Assembly (NCBI RefSeq): GCF_014306155.1
Contig: NZ_JACRWH010000042.1
Coordinates: forward strand, 1 to 18,462
Direction of reading: 5' to 3'
Length of the DNA: 18,462 nucleotides
DNA from: Holdemanella hominis
GTDB lineage: Bacteria > Bacillota_I > Bacilli_A > Erysipelotrichales > Erysipelotrichaceae
The notes below the pieces were generated by a model. The model saw nothing but the letters and a program-made list of their open reading frames with translations. It was not told where the DNA came from and made no database searches. Made by a program: the position numbers and the translations under genes. Shown piece by piece: positions 1-6,614 of this stretch; positions within the stretch are counted from its first letter, which is position 1; each line of letters begins with the position of its first letter.

Positions 1-65
1 TATTATATATTTTTTAAAATGTAGTAGCAATACTACAAATTTCGTCGTGCTTTCAAATAAAAACA

Positions 66-91
66 CCATCCAGACAATAGTATCTGGATGG
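66..91 (-). terminator. Second (distal) intrinsic terminator after ponA
   Basis: A 9-bp perfect stem (CCATCCAGA / TCTGGATGG) with an 8-nt loop. On the minus strand it is followed by a T-rich stretch (TGTTTTTATTT). It lies about 55 bases beyond the first ponA terminator, so it may act as a back-up. No gene is visible between the two or in bases 1-65, which contain only a small 6-bp hairpin with a GCAA loop at 21-36. Confidence 0.6.
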
Positions 92-140
92 TTCGTCATT
101 TCTTAACTTAATGACATTGGAAATGACCCCTTTTTTTTAC

Positions 141-166
141 AAAAAAAGTACTCAATTGAGCACTTT
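141..166 (-). terminator. Intrinsic terminator of the recU-ponA operon
   Basis: Directly after the ponA stop on the minus strand there is an 8-bp stem (AAGTGCTC / GAGTACTT, one G-T pair) with an AATT loop. A run of seven T follows, then a second T run. Confidence 0.85.
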
Positions 167-171
167 CATTG

Positions 172-2667
172 TTATAGTCTATCGAATATATTGTAGAGAT
201 TTCTTCGATCAAACCAAACATAGCCTGTTGTGTTGTCTGTGGAAGTATCTGTTCCTGGAGTACTAGGTTCCGTTGCTTCAGGTGTTGTAGGTTCTGTTGG
301 TTCTGTAGGTTCTGTTGGTTCTGTAGAAGGATATGTACATGCACTTCCGTCCCAAGTTCCGCCGTTATCTGTACAAGTTTTTTCGGCTTCGTTTGTTTCT
401 TCTTTTTCTTCTTTTTTGCATGTACCAGCTTCAGAATCCCATTCACCACCATCGGCTTCACAAGCTTCTCTTTCTTTATCATCAGACTTTTTACATGTCT
501 GGTTTTCTTCATCCCATTCGCCACCATTGGCTTCACAAGCATCTTGCGCATCATTGTTTTCGGATGTTATATCACCTTTTGATTTGAATTCATCTTTGAT
601 GTATCCACCCCTGTAGTCTGAGATACCACTAGGTCTTTCAAGTGCAGAATATGTTGCATATTTTTGCATGTAATCAAGCATGTAGTGTGAAATATGGAAT
701 GCTGAAGCAACATTTAAATCATTCCAAGTAATATACATACCATAGTTTGTGATGGCATCCGTTGTATATCCACTCCAACAAGCGATTGTATATTTATTTG
801 TATAGCCTACTGACCATTCATCTTTGGCAACCCCCTCAGGAATTTTATATGGGTTCGCAGGCCAGTCTGTTGTACCTGATTTTCCATATACTGTATAGTT
901 GCTCGCAAGAATTTCGTTGTAGTTTTGGTAACCACCTGAAACTACTTTTTCAAGTAATTGCGAAATCATCCATGCGGCTTGTTCACTGATAATATCATAT
1001 GTTTTAGCGTTTGTCTTAAATTCTTTTTTATCGGATCTACGAACTACTTTTCTTACACGGTGAGCATCTACACGCTTACCTCCATTCGCAAATGTTGAGT
1101 AAGCACTTGCTTGTTGGATTGGGCTTGCACGCATGCTCGAACCACCGATTGCGTATTGTTCATTAAATCCTTCAGCTACTTCATCGCTAAAACCAAGCTT
1201 TTTACAATAATCGATCCAATAATCATAGCCTTTAGCGGTTACTAAATCAATCATAGCTTGAGCGGCTGTGGTATTTTTTGAAACACCTAATGCATCTTGT
1301 AAACTCATAATACCATTGTATTTACCGTCTGAGTTTTTAGGAGCGTAAGAACCATTTTTCCAATAGTCTTTTTTCTTATCGTTTACCTGATGAGAGGTAG
1401 ACCATCCTAAGATATCAAATGTACTTGCATAGGCAAGTAATGGTTTCATACTTGAACCTGGTTGATTTGGTTCGGTTGAGTAATCAATTTTTACGGAGTC
1501 TGAGTGATAACGACGGCCAGGTCCAACTGCAATAATTTCCCCCGTATCGTTTTCAATCATTGAGAAACCAACATCGAAATATTCGTTAGGGAATTGAACG
1601 ATGTTACCGTTACATATTTCATCAGCTTGTTTTTGAGCATCTTGATTTAGTGCGGTATAGATATCCATTGGAATAATGGCCGGATCTTGTCCAGTTAATT
1701 CCATAACCTCACTTAATGTTTGTGTGATATAAGCTTGATTTGGATCATCACTTGTACGCTCTACATATTCTAAAGAGAATGACAAATCTTGGTTTGAAGC
1801 AAGATTAAATTCTTCTTCCGTAATATAACCATGTTGTAACATCAATTCTAAAGTTACATTTCTACGATTTTGAGCAGCTTTTAAATGATCTAGCTTTGTG
1901 TTTGCTTCGTTTAAATTGTTTAATGGATTGTATGTATCTGGTGCATTGATACAACCTGCCAAGAAGGCAGCCTCACCTAAATTTAATTGGGATACATCTT
2001 TGTTAAAGAAGTATTGTGCGGCTTTTTGAATGCCACGTGTATTGTTTCCTGAACCAAACCAAATACGGTTTACGTAGTATTCAAAGATTTGTTCTTTATT
2101 AATGCTTTGTTCAGCAATCAATGAAAGATAGATTTCTTGAACTTTTAATTTTAATTTTTGAACGGTTGTGATCGTACCCTGTTCAGTTTCTAATTTCTTT
2201 TCCTGGTTCTTAGTAAATGCATTATCAATCATCTGCATGGTTAATGTAGAACCACCTTGAGCAAGACTTCCAGATTTCAAGTTTGCCATAGCAGATTTCA
2301 AAAAACGTGGCAAGTCAAATCCATTGTGGTCGAAGAAACGTGAATCTTCAATTGATAAAAAAGCATCGACAACAGATTGTGGAATTTGTGAATAGGTTAC
2401 GTCTTCACGGATCTCATCTCCAAGTTCATAGAATACGTTGCCTGAAGCATCGTAAAGTCTTGAATTGGATAATGTAGTCAAACCGTCTTGCGAAAAACGC
2501 ATGCCGTCAGGATCGTTGATAATGTTAACAAGAACGAAGAATACGGAGATGCATCCAACTAAAAATATAGATAAGACGGATACGGCTAGTTTATTCCAAA
2601 TGTCTAGTTTTCTTCTGTTTGTCTTTTGTGTTTTTGGCTTATTTTGTTCGTGTTGTGATTGGGCCAT
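172..2667 (-). CDS. ponA: Class A penicillin-binding protein (PBP1A/PBP1), bifunctional peptidoglycan synthase
   Basis: An 831-residue membrane-anchored enzyme that polymerises lipid II and cross-links peptidoglycan. A basic cytoplasmic tail (1-25) precedes one transmembrane segment (about 27-50). The glycosyltransferase family 51 domain shows EDSRFFDHNG (107-116) and GGSTLTMQ (138-145). The transpeptidase domain shows SSMK (Ser405 nucleophile, Lys408), SKN (463-465) and KSGTTD (596-601). The start is set by AAGGAGG eight bases upstream, which lies in the last codons of recU; the recU stop abuts this ATG, so the two are translationally close. The tail beyond about residue 700 is unusual: three Cys-bounded modules (711-725, 736-750, 765-777) with GGEWD or GGTWD, then TEP repeats (782-793) and an aromatic/basic end. 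Adjacent gpsB encodes the known regulator of PBP1 in Bacillus; the cytoplasmic tail has an RRK at 18-20 that could be a contact (inference). Confidence 0.95.
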   Translation of the reverse strand: MAQSQHEQNKPKTQKTNRRKLDIWNKLAVSVLSIFLVGCISVFFVLVNIINDPDGMRFSQDGLTTLSNSRLYDASGNVFYELGDEIREDVTYSQIPQSVVDAFLSIEDSRFFDHNGFDLPRFLKSAMANLKSGSLAQGGSTLTMQMIDNAFTKNQEKKLETEQGTITTVQKLKLKVQEIYLSLIAEQSINKEQIFEYYVNRIWFGSGNNTRGIQKAAQYFFNKDVSQLNLGEAAFLAGCINAPDTYNPLNNLNEANTKLDHLKAAQNRRNVTLELMLQHGYITEEEFNLASNQDLSFSLEYVERTSDDPNQAYITQTLSEVMELTGQDPAIIPMDIYTALNQDAQKQADEICNGNIVQFPNEYFDVGFSMIENDTGEIIAVGPGRRYHSDSVKIDYSTEPNQPGSSMKPLLAYASTFDILGWSTSHQVNDKKKDYWKNGSYAPKNSDGKYNGIMSLQDALGVSKNTTAAQAMIDLVTAKGYDYWIDYCKKLGFSDEVAEGFNEQYAIGGSSMRASPIQQASAYSTFANGGKRVDAHRVRKVVRRSDKKEFKTNAKTYDIISEQAAWMISQLLEKVVSGGYQNYNEILASNYTVYGKSGTTDWPANPYKIPEGVAKDEWSVGYTNKYTIACWSGYTTDAITNYGMYITWNDLNVASAFHISHYMLDYMQKYATYSALERPSGISDYRGGYIKDEFKSKGDITSENNDAQDACEANGGEWDEENQTCKKSDDKEREACEADGGEWDSEAGTCKKEEKEETNEAEKTCTDNGGTWDGSACTYPSTEPTEPTEPTEPTTPEATEPSTPGTDTSTDNTTGYVWFDRRNLYNIFDRL
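290..325. repeat. 9-bp tandem repeat x4 encoding Thr-Glu-Pro
   Basis: Four consecutive 9-mers GGTTCTGTT/GGTTCTGTA lie within the 3' end of ponA. Read on the minus strand each encodes Thr-Glu-Pro, so the repeat can gain or lose units without a frameshift. It forms the Pro-rich linker of the PBP tail. Confidence 0.85.
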
Positions 2668-3252
2668 TTACTTATCCTCCTTAAAATAGAGTTCATCTAC
2701 AGCTTTTAAATACGCTAACCTAGGATATAATCCTTCTTGAATAAGAATCCCGTGGGATTGAAACCAAGAATATGGTATAGAGCTTTTGTCTATATTTTCT
2801 ATTTTATCTATGAGCAGTTTTGAATCAATAAGGTAGGTTTCGTTATGATAATTAAATCGAATAATAAAAAAACCAATACCTCCATGAAATACAACTTTTT
2901 TTAGATGTTTGATTTGATGTGGGTGAATCATAAAGAGTGGGAAACTCGTTTTATTTTTCGTTTCCTTTGCTTCAAAATCAATGTATTTACCTCGATATAC
3001 GCCGTTGTAGTCCGTCGTGGAAGGCGTTTTATAGTAAGCTTCAGTAATTTTAGCTCTTTGCCTTTTTGGATAGTCCACATGAACAACTTGAACGGGTGTT
3101 GGCTTTTTATAAATCAAAGCTTTATCGAGTTCTCTATAATATTTATTAGAGTCATTTATATCGTTTTCGAGGCGCATACCTCGAGAACTATAACTCTTTT
3201 GTTGCATTGTATTTATGGTTGAAATTGCATTCGGATATTTAATAGTGCTCAT
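2668..3252 (-). CDS. recU: Holliday junction resolvase RecU
   Basis: A 194-residue nuclease that resolves Holliday junctions in recombination and chromosome segregation in Firmicutes. Family signatures: YSSRGM (21-26), KKPTPVQ (49-55), TTDYNGVYRGKY (79-90) and IDFEAKETKN (91-100), the last two holding the acidic and Lys residues of the metal-dependent active site. The reading frame is open 40 codons further upstream. I chose the ATG at 3252 because MSTIKYPN aligns with the usual RecU N-terminus and because a consensus promoter (3260-3288) overlaps the longer version. That promoter puts the transcription start at or one base before the ATG, and no SD is present, so the mRNA is predicted to be leaderless. 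It is followed immediately by ponA, the gene order known from Bacillus. Confidence 0.95.
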   Translation of the reverse strand: MSTIKYPNAISTINTMQQKSYSSRGMRLENDINDSNKYYRELDKALIYKKPTPVQVVHVDYPKRQRAKITEAYYKTPSTTDYNGVYRGKYIDFEAKETKNKTSFPLFMIHPHQIKHLKKVVFHGGIGFFIIRFNYHNETYLIDSKLLIDKIENIDKSSIPYSWFQSHGILIQEGLYPRLAYLKAVDELYFKEDK

Positions 3253-3259
3253 CACGAAC

Positions 3260-3288
3260 ATTATATATGAAAAAGAATGAACATTCAA
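3260..3288 (-). promoter_or_regulatory. recU-ponA promoter (predicted leaderless)
   Basis: Minus strand TTGAAT (3283-3288), 17-bp spacer, TATAAT (3260-3265). Only seven bases separate the -10 box from the recU ATG at 3252. It is back-to-back with the gpsB promoter; the two -35 boxes are 19 bp apart. Confidence 0.8.
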
Positions 3289-3307
3289 TGAATCTGAAAA
3301 GTCAGAG

Positions 3308-3336
3308 TTGATTTTTTTGTGTAAAACATTCATAAT
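3308..3336 (+). promoter_or_regulatory. gpsB promoter
   Basis: TTGATT (3308-3313), 17-bp spacer, CATAAT (3331-3336). The predicted start near 3343 leaves a short leader holding the strong SD AGGGGGG (3351-3357), eight bases before the gpsB ATG. Confidence 0.75.
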
Positions 3337-3365
3337 ACTTAGGTAGATATAGGGGGGACTTATAT

Positions 3366-3707
3366 ATGGCAAAAGATATGAATTTGACAGCTCAGGAAAT
3401 TTATGAAAAAGAATTTCATGTAGACTTGAAGGGATATGCCCCTGCTGAAGTAGATGAATTTCTAGATATGGTAATTGAAGATTATCAAAAATATGATGAA
3501 AAAGTAGAAGAATTAGGTGCTGCAGTCACTCGTTATGAAGAAAAAATCAAAGAATTGCAGCAACAGTTGTTTGCGTTACAAAGTGAGAATGAAAACTTAA
3601 ACGAAAAAGTAAATTCTGATTTTGTGAATGGAAGCAGTAATACAGTCGATATTTTAAAACGTATTGCACGTTTGGAAAAAGCTGTATTTAATCAAAGTGA
3701 AGAATAG
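3366..3707 (+). CDS. gpsB: Cell-cycle protein GpsB (DivIVA-like)
   Basis: A 113-residue cytosolic coiled-coil adaptor that shuttles between lateral wall and septum and steers PBP1 in Bacillus and relatives. The DivIVA/GpsB N-terminal domain is clear: LTAQEIYEKEF (7-17) and GYAPAEVDEFLDMV (23-36), including Tyr24, Asp30 and Asp34, which match residues used for PBP binding in characterised GpsB proteins. A coiled coil spans about 38-82, then a polar linker, then the C-terminal trimerising helix with ILKRIARLEKAVF (96-108), typical of GpsB rather than full-length DivIVA. Strong SD eight bases upstream of the ATG. It is divergent from recU-ponA and upstream of rnpB, so the regulator sits beside its likely partner PBP. 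Confidence 0.95.
   Translation: MAKDMNLTAQEIYEKEFHVDLKGYAPAEVDEFLDMVIEDYQKYDEKVEELGAAVTRYEEKIKELQQQLFALQSENENLNEKVNSDFVNGSSNTVDILKRIARLEKAVFNQSEE
3664..3692 (+). promoter_or_regulatory. Candidate rnpB promoter inside the gpsB 3' end
   Basis: TTGCAC (3664-3669), 17-bp spacer, TTTAAT (3687-3692). The predicted start near 3699 is about 12 bases before the first paired base of the RNase P RNA, which would imply a short processed 5' extension. The alternative is read-through from gpsB. Confidence 0.4.
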
Positions 3708-3710
3708 TGA

Positions 3711-4060
3711 ATTAAATCGACAGTCGCTGGCTACATAGATAGTTAGAGGAAAGTCCATGCTCGCACAATCTGTGATGATTGTAGTGTTTGTGCTAGATGA
3801 ATAAATAAGTCTAGGCAAGTTATTGCTTGACGGCTGTTTTGTTTGCTAAGGGAAACTATGTAAACAAACTTTAAAAGTGCCACAGAGACGAATCTATATG
3901 GAAACGTATAGGGTGGAACGGGTAAACCCCACAAGCGAGAAACCCAAATTTGGTAGGGGAACCGGCTGGAATGAAACGAAAGGAAGGCTGGATAGCTTTA
4001 TGCTATAGATAAATGACTGTCACCACGCAAGTGGAACAGAACATGGCTTATGATTTAAGG
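3711..4060 (+). ncRNA. rnpB: RNase P RNA (catalytic subunit of ribonuclease P)
   Basis: The ribozyme that matures tRNA 5' ends. The hallmark 5' block GAGGAAAGTCCATGCTCGCAC-type sequence is at about 3748-3767, and the matching 3' block ACAGAACATGGCTTAT is at 4036-4051. Conserved internal pieces such as CCACAGAGACGA and GGTAAACCCCACAAG lie between them. The outer helix P1 is TTAAATC (3712-3718) with GATTTAA (4052-4058), which sets the approximate ends. The RNA lies directly downstream of gpsB and ends before a strong terminator, with no open reading frame on its own strand. Confidence 0.95.
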
Positions 4061-4067
4061 ATACTAC

Positions 4068-4097
4068 AAAGAGCAATTTAATTTGCTCTTTTTTTTT
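4068..4097 (+). terminator. rnpB terminator
   Basis: Stem AAAGAGCAA / TTGCTCTTT with a 6-base loop, then a run of T to 4097. Confidence 0.9.
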
Positions 4098-4111
4098 ACT
4101 TGAAACAAGTG

Positions 4112-4117
4112 TATACT
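4112..4117 (+). promoter_or_regulatory. Probable -10 box for the FMN riboswitch-ribU transcript
   Basis: TATACT, placing the start near 4124, just before the riboswitch. The corresponding -35 region falls in the T run of the rnpB terminator and is poor. TTGAAA at 4100-4105 is a better hexamer, but its partner CATAAA (4125-4130, 19-bp spacer) would start inside the aptamer. Confidence 0.35.
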
Positions 4118-4134
4118 GAATTTGCATAAATTAA

Positions 4135-4240
4135 ATCTTCAGGGTTGGGTGAAATTCCCTATCGGCGGTAAACCCCGCGAGCATTATGCATGAACTGGTG
4201 CAATTCCAGTGGCGACAGTATAGTCTGGATGGAAGAAGAT
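4135..4240 (+). promoter_or_regulatory. FMN riboswitch (RFN element)
   Basis: Conserved RFN blocks appear in order: closing strand ATCTTC, GGGTGAAATTCCC, TATCGGCGGTAAA, CCCCGCGAGC, GGTGCAATTCCAG, then GACAGTATAGTCTGGATG and the return strand GAAGAAGAT. FMN binding favours premature termination or blocks translation. Here a full intrinsic terminator (4267-4304) follows before ribU, so transcriptional attenuation is the likely mode: high FMN would shut off ribU and the flavin-binding gene behind it. Confidence 0.95.
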
Positions 4241-4266
4241 GTTTTTATATATTCTTTTGTATATTT

Positions 4267-4304
4267 AAACGCGCCTAGGGGATTTTCTTTAGGCACGTTT
4301 TTTT
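4267..4304 (+). terminator. Riboswitch-controlled attenuator terminator
   Basis: Stem AAACG-GCCTA with TAGGC-CGTTT (one C/A mismatch) and a T run at 4298-4304. It sits between the FMN aptamer and the ribU start, as the expression platform of the riboswitch. Confidence 0.8.
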
Positions 4305-4331
4305 AGTTGATATATGAAGGGATGATGATTT

Positions 4332-4970
4332 ATGAGTTCAACAAAGAAACTAACAACGATTGCGATCTTAAGTGCGATGGCAATGGTTTTAAACTTATTG
4401 ATACAATTTCCAATTGTACCAGCCGTATCTTTTCTAAGCTACGATCCAAAAGATATCATTATTGTGATTGCAGGATTTATTTATGGCCCTATGACATCTT
4501 TTATTATGAGTCTATTGTGTTCGTTTTTAGAAATCGTATTCCGTGGAGGAAACTTATTAGATGTTTTGATGAATGTGATTTCAACTTGTACATTTGCATG
4601 TGTTGCAGCTTGCATCTATAAGTATAAACACTCTAAAAAAGGAGCTATCATCGGCTTGGTATTAGGAACTGTATGCTGTACATTGAGTATGACATTATGG
4701 AACTATATTGTTACACCGATTTATTATCAAATGCCAAGAAGTGCAGTGGTCGGTATGTTACTTCCAGGTATTGTTCCATTCAATTTTATTAAATGTACAT
4801 TAAATGCAGCCTGTGCAATGTTGATCTACAAACCACTTGTAAATGCGTTGAGAAATACGCAGTTTGTTACACAGCCTAATACAAGTGAAGGACTTACAAA
4901 AGATGTTGGAATTGTCAGTGCATTTATTATTGTATCAATTGCAGTTTTAATATTAGTTATGAAAGGTTAG
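4332..4970 (+). CDS. ribU: Riboflavin ECF transporter S component RibU
   Basis: A 212-residue membrane protein that binds riboflavin and works with the shared energy-coupling module (EcfA/EcfA'/EcfT, not in this window). Several hydrophobic segments fit the six-helix S-component fold. The family signature SYDPKDIIIVIAGFIYGP (36-53) is present. The start at 4332 follows GAAGGG ten bases upstream; an overlapping frame starting at 4307 is a shadow. Control by the FMN riboswitch immediately upstream supports the substrate. A final hydrophobic helix (about 192-210) follows a polar loop. Confidence 0.93.
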   Translation: MSSTKKLTTIAILSAMAMVLNLLIQFPIVPAVSFLSYDPKDIIIVIAGFIYGPMTSFIMSLLCSFLEIVFRGGNLLDVLMNVISTCTFACVAACIYKYKHSKKGAIIGLVLGTVCCTLSMTLWNYIVTPIYYQMPRSAVVGMLLPGIVPFNFIKCTLNAACAMLIYKPLVNALRNTQFVTQPNTSEGLTKDVGIVSAFIIVSIAVLILVMKG

Positions 4971-4977
4971 GAAAAAC

Positions 4978-5433
4978 ATGGAACTTTTAGAAGCAAAAAA
5001 AATTATGGATGAAAAATTAGGGGATTATAAAATCATGGCTTTGGCTAGCTGTGTAGACGATTATCCTATGGTAAGAAATGTAAGTTGCGTTTTCTACAAT
5101 GACAAGATTTATTTTAAGACGGACAAAAACTTTAGAAAAACACAACAATTGTTCAAAAATGATAAAGTAGCTATGTGCTTTAATGGAGTGCAAGTAGAGG
5201 GGACAGCTAAAAACTTAGGCTTGGTTGTTGATGAACCTGGTCGTATTTTTGAAAAGAAATACAAAGAATTCTTGTGGCAAAGCTACAATGCATATTCACA
5301 TGTAGATACAGAAATTCTAATTGAAGTTACACCTAAGTTTGTTGAAATCTGGGATGAAGACAAAGATCGTAATGCATTCCAATTGTTTATTGATTTTGAC
5401 AAAGAAACAGTGGAATACAAACCTTATGACTAG
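4978..5433 (+). CDS. FMN-binding split-barrel protein (pyridoxamine 5'-phosphate oxidase family)
   Basis: A 151-residue soluble protein with the layout of small PNPOx-like flavoproteins: an N-terminal helix (MELLEAKKIMDEKL), a barrel strand with PMVRNVSCVFYNDKIYFKT, then KNFRKTQQLFKNDKVAMCF and VQVEGTA, where these proteins usually contact the FMN phosphate. The exact substrate is unknown; relatives include general-stress and antibiotic-reducing proteins. It starts seven bases after the ribU stop with a modest AGGA, so it shares the riboswitch-controlled transcript. Making a probable FMN protein only with the flavin importer is a sensible co-regulation (inference). Confidence 0.8.
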   Translation: MELLEAKKIMDEKLGDYKIMALASCVDDYPMVRNVSCVFYNDKIYFKTDKNFRKTQQLFKNDKVAMCFNGVQVEGTAKNLGLVVDEPGRIFEKKYKEFLWQSYNAYSHVDTEILIEVTPKFVEIWDEDKDRNAFQLFIDFDKETVEYKPYD

Positions 5434-5453
5434 TTTTTACTAGTCTTTTTTTT
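5428..5453 (+). terminator. Terminator of the ribU operon
   Basis: Perfect 7-bp stem GACTAGT / ACTAGTC with a TTTT loop and eight T. The stop codon TAG of the upstream gene lies in the left arm. Confidence 0.9.
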
Positions 5454-5483
5454 GTGAAAATTTACAAGAAAATGACATGAATA

Positions 5484-5492
5484 TGATACAAT
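5484..5492 (+). promoter_or_regulatory. Extended -10 promoter for the corA leader
   Basis: TGATACAAT is an extended -10 box (TGn plus TACAAT) without a good -35. The predicted start near 5499 gives a leader of about 115 bases before corA that contains the 24-codon upstream ORF. Confidence 0.55.
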
Positions 5493-5518
5493 ATTCTCTA
5501 GTAGAAAGTAGGTGGAAA

Positions 5519-5575
5519 CATGTCTCCAGACCCGAGTTATTTTAATAATAAAAATGTATATATGTTCGGAGACAT
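5519..5575 (+). promoter_or_regulatory. Leader hairpin overlapping the upstream ORF
   Basis: CATGTCTCC (5519-5527) pairs perfectly with GGAGACATG (5567-5575). The left arm contains the start codon and first codons of the small ORF, and the loop is 39 bases. TCTCC of the left arm could alternatively pair with GGAGG of the corA SD (5602-5606, one G-U pair), so two mutually exclusive pairings are possible. Confidence 0.5.
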
Positions 5576-5594
5576 GGGATTTGTCTTCGTTTAA
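5520..5594 (+). CDS. Putative corA leader peptide with an early Pro-Asp-Pro
   Basis: A 24-codon ORF beginning MSPDPSYFNN and ending GDMGFVFV, preceded by GGTGG four bases before the ATG. It stops 19 bases before the corA start. No known family is recognised. Residues 3-5 are Pro-Asp-Pro; the Mg2+-responsive MgtL leader of enterobacteria begins with a Glu-Pro-Asp-Pro stretch that destabilises the ribosome at low Mg2+. Position ahead of a Mg2+ transporter makes a regulatory upstream ORF plausible. The evidence is position, SD and motif only; there is no proof of translation. Confidence 0.5.
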   Translation: MSPDPSYFNNKNVYMFGDMGFVFV

Positions 5595-5613
5595 GATATA
5601 AGGAGGACAAATT

Positions 5614-6552
5614 GTGTTAGAGTTTTATAAAACATTTGAAGATGGAACACGCAAAATTCAAGAACCAGAACCAGGCTGTTGGATTAATGCGATTGCACCT
5701 ACAGAAGAAGAAAGATATTATTTGATTGAACAAATTGGTGTTTTACCTGAATTTGTCAAATCTTCACTGGATGAAGAAGAAAGCTCGCATATGGACTATG
5801 ACGATGATTTTAGACAGTTGTTGATTATTTTTGACTATCCAAGTGCGGAAAATGAAGATGATGATTCGATTGATTCAACTTATTCCACATTGCCAATTGG
5901 TATTGTGATTTTAAAAGGATATGTAGTCACAATTAGTTTGTATGAAAACTGGAGTATTTTAGAAATGTCACAAGGAAGAATCAAAGGTATGGATACGCGT
6001 TTAAAAACGAGGTTCTTCTTACTTTTAGCTTTGCGTATTTCACAACGTTTCTTGATTTGTCTACGCCAAATTGATCGTTTATCAAGTCGTGCTGAGACGC
6101 GTTTACATCAATCGGTAGAAAATGATGAGTTGATTGAAATGTTAGGTTTAGAAAAATCATTGGTTTATTTTTCGACTTCGTTAAAATCGGATGAAGTAAC
6201 ATTAAATAAAATTATGCGTGGAAAACAAATTCAATTGTATGAAGAAGATGAGGATTTGTTAGAGGACGTCATGATTGAAATCCATCAGGCCATCGAGATG
6301 TGTAACATTTACTCAAACACAATGGCAGGTACGATGGATACGTTTGCGAGTATTATTTCTAATAATATGAACATTGTCATGAATAAATTGACTGTAATCA
6401 CAATTGTTATGGCTATCCCAAATATTATTTTTGGATTCTATGGGATGAACGTACAGTTGCCATTTCCGTTTGTATGGTTTCCTAGTTTTGTAGCTATTTT
6501 AGCTTGTGTAATTGCGACTGTTTATTTTTTCAGGCACAATATGTTTAAGTAA
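5614..6552 (+). CDS. corA: CorA-family divalent cation (Mg2+) channel
   Basis: A 312-residue protein of the CorA/2-TM-GxN family that carries Mg2+ (sometimes Co2+ or Ni2+) across the membrane as a pentamer. An acidic N-terminal cytosolic domain (1-250) includes Asp/Glu clusters (53-65, 80-88, 210-218) that could sense Mg2+. Transmembrane helix 1 (about 257-276) leads into the signature YGMN (276-279), a short loop, and helix 2 (about 287-306). The protein ends with a short basic tail. It starts with GTG at 5614, with AGGAGG seven bases upstream. The preceding leader holds an upstream ORF and a hairpin, suggesting Mg2+-linked control. Confidence 0.93.
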   Translation: MLEFYKTFEDGTRKIQEPEPGCWINAIAPTEEERYYLIEQIGVLPEFVKSSLDEEESSHMDYDDDFRQLLIIFDYPSAENEDDDSIDSTYSTLPIGIVILKGYVVTISLYENWSILEMSQGRIKGMDTRLKTRFFLLLALRISQRFLICLRQIDRLSSRAETRLHQSVENDELIEMLGLEKSLVYFSTSLKSDEVTLNKIMRGKQIQLYEEDEDLLEDVMIEIHQAIEMCNIYSNTMAGTMDTFASIISNNMNIVMNKLTVITIVMAIPNIIFGFYGMNVQLPFPFVWFPSFVAILACVIATVYFFRHNMFK

Positions 6553-6578
6553 GGTTTGAAAAAATCAAACCTTTTTTC
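6551..6578 (+). terminator. corA terminator
   Basis: 9-bp perfect stem AAGGTTTGA / TCAAACCTT with an A5 loop, followed by T residues. It starts within the stop codon. Confidence 0.9.
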
Positions 6579-6587
6579 TTTTAGATA

Positions 6588-6614
6588 AAAGAAAAAGCAC
6601 TATTAGAATAGTGC
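6588..6614 (-). terminator. Terminator of the small export-family gene
   Basis: On the minus strand GCACTAT / ATAGTGC with a TCTA loop, then TTTTTCTTTT. It overlaps the stop codon and converges on the corA terminator. Confidence 0.85.

Noticed and set aside
230..616. Ser/Val-rich plus-strand frame opposite ponA
   Set aside because: It is the antisense of the Cys/TEP repeat region of ponA; low-complexity composition follows from the repeats.
3253..3372. Forty extra N-terminal codons for RecU
   Set aside because: They would be encoded across the recU and gpsB promoters and have no counterpart in RecU proteins.
3743..3934. 63-codon minus-strand frame
   Set aside because: It lies inside the RNase P RNA gene; the strand has no SD and the RNA explains the sequence.
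4307..4621. 104-codon plus frame overlapping ribU
   Set aside because: It is out of frame with the conserved ribU protein and is Cys/Tyr/Arg-rich as expected of a shadow.
5454..5613. M-box (ykoK) Mg2+ riboswitch before corA
   Set aside because: The leader is too short (about 115 bases) and lacks the conserved M-box blocks; an upstream ORF with one hairpin fits better.
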